Positions 14,391 through 18,308 of a stretch of DNA of 18,308 nt are shown here, in pieces; position 1 is the first letter of the stretch; the number at the start of each line of letters is the position of its first letter. Made by a program: the position numbers and the translations under genes. The notes under the pieces are model-generated. The model worked only from the letters and a program-made list of their open reading frames with translations. It made no database searches and was not told where the DNA came from. The stretch is from Bacteroides sp. CAG:770 (lineage in GTDB: Bacteria; Bacteroidota; Bacteroidia; Bacteroidales; UBA932): contig FR890610.1 in NCBI GenBank assembly GCA_000435075.1, forward strand, positions 31,039-49,346, written 5' to 3'.

Positions 14391-15370
14391 GATTTCCTGT
14401 CCGCTGTAAATTCTGCAATGTCCGCCAATTTGTCCGCATCTTCGGACTTTCCGAGAGGCCTCAATGATAATTTGGCCCTTTCCACATATTCGTAGAGCCT
14501 CTTCCTGGCATATTCCAATCCTCCGTTACGATGAACGAACTCCACTATTTCCTTCTGCCACTCAGGATGCTCATCTATACGGCAAACCTTCCTTCTGATA
14601 TCCTTGGCTTCCTCTTCAGACGCATTTTTCAATGCACCGAGAAGCGGAAGGGTAATCTTCTTTTCCTTGAGATCCAGACCCACAGGCTTTCCGGTATCAG
14701 GATTCTCCTCGTAATCGAAAATGTCATCCCTGATCTGGAATGCTATGCCCAGATACTCCGCATACGACTTCACCGCCTTCATCTTCTCCGCACTCGCGCT
14801 GACTGAAATTGCAGCCGACTCGGCAGAGGTCACGAACAGCGAAGCCGTCTTATTGAAAATTATCCTGTAATAATCATTCTCCGCAGTGTCGCCGAGGTCG
14901 GCCTTCTGCAACTGAAGTATCTCACCCTCAGCCAGATCCGCCAATGTCCTGGAGAAAACCTTGATAACTTCGGAAGAAGAAGTCTTGTTCACAAGCACAT
15001 TGTCAATGGCTTTCACCAGCCAGTAGTCTCCCAGCAGAACTGATGCGCGGCCGCCCAGCAAAGACATCACGGTAGGCCTGCCCCTGCGTGTCGGGCTGTC
15101 ATCGGCCACATCATCGTGAAGTAGTGTAGCATTGTGGAGAAGTTCTGTCGCCACGGCATAGTGAATCGTATCCTCAGTGACAAATCCGCCGGAACAGGCC
15201 CTTGCGGCAAGAAGCGCCAACACCGGGCGCAACTGCTTACCGGAATGTTCCAACAATGACATGTTCGTCTTGTCAAGCAACTGGATATCACTTGACAACG
15301 AGGTCCGCATCAATGCATTTACACGTGCAAGATCCTTCTCCAGATATTGTTTTATGCTGCAATAATCCAT
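14387..15370 (-). CDS. Long-chain all-trans polyprenyl diphosphate synthase (IspB/octaprenyl type)
   Basis: The 327-aa enzyme condenses isopentenyl diphosphate units onto an allylic diphosphate to make the isoprenoid tail of menaquinone. Seen motifs are GKQLRP (44-49), the first aspartate-rich motif LLHDDVAD (D86, D87, D90), RRGRP (95-99), and the second motif FQIRDDIFDYE (D215, D216, D219). The residue five before the first Asp is alanine (Ala81), which in this family favours long chains rather than C15 or C20. The exact chain length cannot be read. The ATG at 15370 lies 1 nt after the LOG gene stop, and the 3' end overlaps holB by 4 nt. Confidence 0.92.
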   Translation of the reverse strand: MDYCSIKQYLEKDLARVNALMRTSLSSDIQLLDKTNMSLLEHSGKQLRPVLALLAARACSGGFVTEDTIHYAVATELLHNATLLHDDVADDSPTRRGRPTVMSLLGGRASVLLGDYWLVKAIDNVLVNKTSSSEVIKVFSRTLADLAEGEILQLQKADLGDTAENDYYRIIFNKTASLFVTSAESAAISVSASAEKMKAVKSYAEYLGIAFQIRDDIFDYEENPDTGKPVGLDLKEKKITLPLLGALKNASEEEAKDIRRKVCRIDEHPEWQKEIVEFVHRNGGLEYARKRLYEYVERAKLSLRPLGKSEDADKLADIAEFTADRKS

Positions 15371-15371
15371 T

Positions 15372-15905
15372 TTATCCTAACATTGAAACAAGTTCCTCCA
15401 CCGTAGCAGGGAACCTGACCAGCCCAAGCGTCGATTTGTCCATCATGCCGGTTCCGACATAGAAGTCCAGAAGTTCCTTGAACTTGTCATAAAATCCGTC
15501 AATATTGAGTGCGAAAATCTGTCCGTGATATTGTTTGAGTTTGGCCAATGCCAGTGTCTCGACGAGTTCATCCAGTGTTCCTATGCCTCCCGGGAGAGCC
15601 ACGGCAACACAGGTCCCTTCCCTCATCTTCTCCTTGCGTTCTGACATTGTCTCAGTCCAGACGACCTCAGACAGACCATCATAGACGAACTCGTCCATGA
15701 ATTTGGGGATGATTCCGATATGCTTTCCGCCGCACTCCGACACCGTTCTGGACACCACGCCCATAGTACCTTTCACGGTACCTCCGGACACCACGGTATA
15801 TTTACCCGCAATACTGCGGACGAATTGCTCCGCCGCAGTATTGTATTTCTGATCAATGCCGGCACTCGCCGAGCAGAATATGACCAATTTCTTTTCAGCT
15901 CCCAT
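15372..15905 (-). CDS. LOG-family nucleotide phosphoribohydrolase
   Basis: The 177-aa Rossmann-like protein has the LOG signature PGGIGTLDE (105-113) and the paired R-K-x-x-M segment (SERKEKM, 88-94). The N-terminus VIFCSASAG and SGGTVKGTMG (40-49) are the nucleotide-binding loops. Such enzymes cleave the N-glycosidic bond of nucleoside 5'-monophosphates, including cytokinin ribotides and AMP-type substrates. Because miaA in this window makes isopentenylated A37, salvage of modified nucleotides is a conceivable link, but the genes are not neighbours. It starts 6 nt after the OMP gene. Confidence 0.9.
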   Translation of the reverse strand: MGAEKKLVIFCSASAGIDQKYNTAAEQFVRSIAGKYTVVSGGTVKGTMGVVSRTVSECGGKHIGIIPKFMDEFVYDGLSEVVWTETMSERKEKMREGTCVAVALPGGIGTLDELVETLALAKLKQYHGQIFALNIDGFYDKFKELLDFYVGTGMMDKSTLGLVRFPATVEELVSMLG

Positions 15906-15911
15906 ATGGTA

Positions 15912-16577
15912 CTAGAACATGAATCCGAGCGTAAATGTCACGCCGTTGAAGTTTCTGCCGTCCTTGAAGACATCCTTGACAGTCTTGCCGACGTCATTCA
16001 TTGTACCGCTTTCAGAATAGAGAGAACCGAAGTTCCAGAAATATTTCACCGAGAACTGAATCTTCCAGATGTCGATACCGCCACCGAGTCCGAGACCGTA
16101 TTCCCAACGGGCCATTCCCGAACCCTTGAATGTGGTGGATTTCACTGGAGATACTCCCTCTTGCGATTTCTTGGCCTTCGCATAAAGACCATAGCCGACA
16201 AACGGTTCAGCGAACACATATGGCCTGAACGCCACAAGGTCCGGTCCCCACTGCAACTGGACAGGAATCTCGAGATAACCTGCCTTGGCATCCAGCTTGA
16301 ACTTTTCAGGACCTATATCGCTCAATTTGGTACCTTTGGTCTGATAAAACACGGACGGCTGCACAGCAAAACCGAACGCAATCGGAAGCTGAGCGGTCAA
16401 TCCCACCTGATATCTTCCGATAGAATTTGCATCCACGTTCTTCGCATTTGAAGAAGAAGATGTAACACCGACGGCAATACCTGCCCTCGCCCTGTTCCTG
16501 TCTCCGGCCGAAGCCCCGACAGTAACCGTCAATGCTGCTGCGACAGCAGCAACCGACATCAATATCTTTCGGAACAT
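15912..16577 (-). CDS. Outer-membrane beta-barrel protein (PorT/OMP_b-brl-like)
   Basis: The 221-aa protein has a Sec signal peptide (MFRKILMSVAAVAAALTVTV, GASA at 21-24). The rest alternates short amphipathic strands typical of small Bacteroidota barrels: GIAVGVTSSS, YQVGLTAQLPIAFGFAVQPSVFY, YLEIPVQLQWG, YVFAEPFVGYGLYAKA, WEYGLGLGGGIDIWKIQFSVKYFWNFG. It ends VTFTLGFMF with the terminal aromatic expected for BamA-dependent insertion. I chose the ATG at 16577 because it fronts the signal peptide; the longer frame runs back over trxA. It lies 13 nt after trxA and 6 nt before the LOG gene. No specific function can be read. Confidence 0.85.
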   Translation of the reverse strand: MFRKILMSVAAVAAALTVTVGASAGDRNRARAGIAVGVTSSSSNAKNVDANSIGRYQVGLTAQLPIAFGFAVQPSVFYQTKGTKLSDIGPEKFKLDAKAGYLEIPVQLQWGPDLVAFRPYVFAEPFVGYGLYAKAKKSQEGVSPVKSTTFKGSGMARWEYGLGLGGGIDIWKIQFSVKYFWNFGSLYSESGTMNDVGKTVKDVFKDGRNFNGVTFTLGFMF

Positions 16578-16590
16578 AATATCAATGATT

Positions 16591-16905
16591 TTAAAGAAGT
16601 GAATCGATTCTGGATGTGATGTCAGATTTAGGGACTGCACCTACGAGTCTGTCTTTCATCTGGCCATCCTTGAAGAAAAGGAGAGTCGGAATGCTTCTGA
16701 TTCCGAACTGAGCTGCAATCTCTTCACAATCATCGACATTGCACTTCGCCACAATGGCTTTGCCCTCATATTCGGAAGCGACTTCCTCAACAGTCGGAGC
16801 AAGAGCACGGCAAGGGCCGCACCATGTTGCCCAAAAATCCACAACTACCGGAACAGAACCGGAAATGATATCTGAGAAATTCTCGTTTGTTATAACTTGT
16901 GCCAT
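16591..16905 (-). CDS. trxA: Thioredoxin
   Basis: The 104-aa cytosolic disulfide reductase has the WCGPC active site in VVDFWATWCGPCRALAP, the cis-proline loop IRSIPTLLFFKDG, and a C-terminal VGAVPKSDITSRIDSLL. Length and start (MAQVITNENF, ATG at 16905) are standard; there is no signal peptide. It is the first gene of the eight-gene minus-strand run, downstream of the promoter-like box at 16931-16938. Confidence 0.97.
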   Translation of the reverse strand: MAQVITNENFSDIISGSVPVVVDFWATWCGPCRALAPTVEEVASEYEGKAIVAKCNVDDCEEIAAQFGIRSIPTLLFFKDGQMKDRLVGAVPKSDITSRIDSLL

Positions 16906-16930
16906 AGTTCTATAGTTTTTAATCAATTTA

Positions 16931-16938
16931 CAAACATA
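16931..16938 (-). promoter_or_regulatory. Candidate -7 box for the trxA operon
   Basis: On the minus strand this reads TATGTTTG, an exact TAnnTTTG match, about 25 nt before the trxA ATG. No TTTG lies at ideal -33 spacing. Confidence 0.4.
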
Positions 16939-16958
16939 CAAAATTTTATTGGTTTGTC

Positions 16959-16982
16959 CGAACCTTTGACGGAACCTTTGTC
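16959..16982. repeat. 12-bp tandem duplication in the PII-trxA spacer
   Basis: CGAACCTTTGAC is directly followed by GGAACCTTTGTC (two mismatches). It sits between the terminator-like hairpin of the PII-like gene and the trxA promoter box. Confidence 0.6.
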
Positions 16983-16990
16983 GGTATTAA

Positions 16991-17038
16991 AACAAATAGT
17001 CTCCGCAGCGGCAGGTACAAGCCCGACCACACGAAGAC
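16991..17038 (-). terminator. Terminator-like hairpin after the RND/PII-like operon
   Basis: On the minus strand, GTCTTCG (17038-17032) pairs with CGGAGAC (17005-16999), including one G-U pair. A second helix GTGG/CCGC lies inside, and the stem is followed by TATTTGTTTT. It is 65 nt past the PII-like stop codon. Confidence 0.5.
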
Positions 17039-17103
17039 TAATTGATTATAAGCTGCCCAGTTCCGCACATGCAAAACTTGAGCCGACAATTTGCCGAATA
17101 ATG

Positions 17104-17397
17104 CTAGAATGCCTGCTCTGCATTCCAGACGAAGGCGCGGAGACCGAGATCTTTAGTCTCCTCATCCTTTGCCTTGAGGTCAGCCAGGACAGGCTGGACC
17201 TTGTCATCTTCCACAAATGCAAGAATAGCATGATTCTGAACCGGCCACGCATGGTTGCCATAATGAGGCTCACCATCTACAGAGCCGCGTCCGTCTATAT
17301 CCTGCCAGCGGGTAAAACCCCTCTGACCGTGAGCATCAAGCACTTCCACGATTTCCTCGTTGTACGCCTGATTATATGCTATGAATATTGCTTTCAT
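17104..17397 (-). CDS. Small PII-like protein linked to RND efflux pump
   Basis: The 97-aa cytosolic protein begins MKAIFIAYNQAYNEEIVEVLD and has a PII-like ferredoxin-fold layout: an initial strand, a helix, the central GQRGFTRWQDIDGRGS segment at the place of the PII T-loop, HAWPVQNHAILAFVEDDKV, and a final GLRAFVWNAEQAF strand. PII-like proteins sense small molecules and control partner proteins. Family members encoded directly after RND pump genes are common in Bacteroidota, but their ligand is not known to me. The ATG at 17397 is 12 nt after the RND stop codon, so co-expression is nearly certain. Two histidines (HYGNH) just before the central strand might bind a ligand or metal; this is a guess. 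Confidence 0.72.
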   Translation of the reverse strand: MKAIFIAYNQAYNEEIVEVLDAHGQRGFTRWQDIDGRGSVDGEPHYGNHAWPVQNHAILAFVEDDKVQPVLADLKAKDEETKDLGLRAFVWNAEQAF

Positions 17398-17409
17398 ACT
17401 ATCAAATTT

Positions 17410-18308
17410 TTATGCCTTAAGTGCGGCAGCTTCCGCAGCTTTCTTGGCAAGTTTCTTCTGCTTGCGCTTCTCCTGTCTGGTTGCGAATACGCAATAGATT
17501 GTAGGAATAAGTATAAGTGTTACAACTGTTGAGATGGAAAGACCCCAAGCCACTGTAATACCGAGTGATTTCCACATCTCCGAACCCTCACCTGTACCGA
17601 TAGCCATAGGAATCATACCGAGCACGGTAGTAAGTGTAGTCATGAGGATAGGACGCAGACGGCTACGTGCTGCAGCCACTGCTGCATCCAGGATACCCAT
17701 TCCCCTTTCACGGAGAAGGATGAGGTAGTCAATCAGCACAATACCGTTCTTCACCACGATACCGATAAGAATCATGATACCAATCATCGCCATCACGCCG
17801 AGTGCAGTATTTGTAAGCCACAGGCCGAGTATCACACCTACGAATGCGAAAGGCACTGAGAACATGATGACAAACGGACTCATGAATGACTCGAACTGGG
17901 ACGCCATCACCATGTAAACCAAGATGATAATCAATACCATAAGGGTAATGAGGTCTGAGAACATATCTTTCTGGTCCTCATAGTCTCCGGCAATGACGGC
18001 ACTGAGTTCTGAAGGAATGTCAGTATCATTGATAATCTGCTGTGCGGCAGTAACACCATCACTCATCGCATGTGAACCTTCGATGACGCCTGTAACGGTA
18101 ATCATACGCTGTCTGTTCTTACGCTCGATGGTAGGAGGGACTTCTGTCTCGATTACCTTTCCGAGGTCCTTGATGCGGATTCCGTTTCCGGCAGCATTGT
18201 AGATGATGATATTCTCAATATCTTCAACGCTTGTCCTGTAGCCCTTGTCATAACGGACACGGATATCATACTCCTCACCGTCCTCTCTATAGTAAGAACC
18301 TACTGAAC
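17410..18308 (-). CDS. RND-family efflux transporter, C-terminal part (AcrB/MexB-like; 5' end outside window)
   Basis: The last 298 codons are present. They read in one frame to the window edge, well beyond the internal ATG at 18105, which is not the true start. The N-terminal part (EEYDIRVRYDKGYRTSVEDIENI, then IRIKDLGKVIETEVPPTIERKNRQR) is the periplasmic porter/docking region. The inner-membrane domain follows, with several transmembrane helices (TLMVLIIILVYMVMA, ALGVMAMIGIMILIGIVVKNGIVLIDY, LTTVLGMIPMAIGTG, SISTVVTLILIPTIYCVF). The IVVKNGIVLIDY segment is a family hallmark. The protein ends in a Lys/Ala-rich cytoplasmic tail (EKRKQKKLAKKAAEAAALKA). It exports drugs or other hydrophobic compounds using the proton gradient; the substrate is unknown. 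Confidence 0.93.
   Translation of the reverse strand, partial: SVGSYYREDGEEYDIRVRYDKGYRTSVEDIENIIIYNAAGNGIRIKDLGKVIETEVPPTIERKNRQRMITVTGVIEGSHAMSDGVTAAQQIINDTDIPSELSAVIAGDYEDQKDMFSDLITLMVLIIILVYMVMASQFESFMSPFVIMFSVPFAFVGVILGLWLTNTALGVMAMIGIMILIGIVVKNGIVLIDYLILLRERGMGILDAAVAAARSRLRPILMTTLTTVLGMIPMAIGTGEGSEMWKSLGITVAWGLSISTVVTLILIPTIYCVFATRQEKRKQKKLAKKAAEAAALKA

Noticed and set aside
16897..17532. 211-codon open frame on the plus strand across the trxA-PII-RND junctions
   Set aside because: It lies antisense to three well-supported genes and its translation shows no family features; it is an overlap artefact.
17410..18105. Short 231-aa membrane protein starting at the ATG at 18105
   Set aside because: The frame stays open upstream with clear RND porter-domain sequence to the window edge, so this is an internal methionine of a truncated-by-window gene.
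1..18308. tRNA, rRNA, tmRNA or CRISPR elements
   Set aside because: No cloverleaf with a T-loop GTTCRAnnC pattern, no rRNA-like stretch and no regularly spaced repeats were recognised.

Overview
The window looks like chromosome of a Bacteroidales-type bacterium (phylum Bacteroidota). The evidence is an Oar-like TonB-dependent receptor with a carboxypeptidase-regulatory-like N-terminal domain, BACON-type lipoproteins, a GldH-like lipoprotein, and several promoters matching the Bacteroidota pattern TTTG ... TAnnTTTG. No rRNA, tRNA, CRISPR array, transposase or integrase was seen. The genus cannot be fixed from the sequence.

Layout. (1) 1-5147, minus strand: a surface locus. An Oar-like outer-membrane receptor is followed by a multidomain lipoprotein (BACON, OB-fold, second BACON-like, choice-of-anchor-J-like). 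Past a terminator-like hairpin, the start of a second lipoprotein runs off the window. (2) 5148-6753, plus strand: one Fic-domain AMP-transferase-like gene with its own promoter, an operator-like inverted repeat and a strong terminator. An imperfect 38-bp direct repeat flanks this module. (3) 6754-8919: metK behind a long leader. The leader resembles a SAM-II riboswitch aptamer and is wired to an intrinsic terminator by mutually exclusive pairing. A 432-bp gene-free stretch with a long hairpin and GC-rich repeats follows. (4) 8920-10438: divergent smpB (minus) and miaA (plus). (5) 10487-16905, minus strand: a tight run of eight genes, trxA, OMP beta-barrel, LOG-family hydrolase, polyprenyl diphosphate synthase, holB, ricT-like PSP1 protein, gldH-like lipoprotein, trmB. 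Spacings are 45 nt or less and two junctions overlap. (6) 17104-18308, minus strand: the 3' end of an RND efflux pump gene and a small PII-like gene 12 nt downstream.

How the genes fit together. Much of the window is housekeeping: SAM synthesis (metK), tRNA modification (miaA, trmB), ribosome rescue (smpB), the clamp loader (holB), redox (trxA) and isoprenoid side chains. The accessory or regulatory interest lies in the metK leader, the Fic module with its flanking repeats, the receptor-lipoprotein pair, and the PII-like protein tied to the RND pump.

The most noteworthy single item is the metK leader. A Bacteroidota promoter places the transcript start almost exactly at the 5' arm of an antiterminator. 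That arm overlaps the P1 stem of a SAM-II-like aptamer, giving a complete SAM-OFF transcription switch readable from sequence alone.
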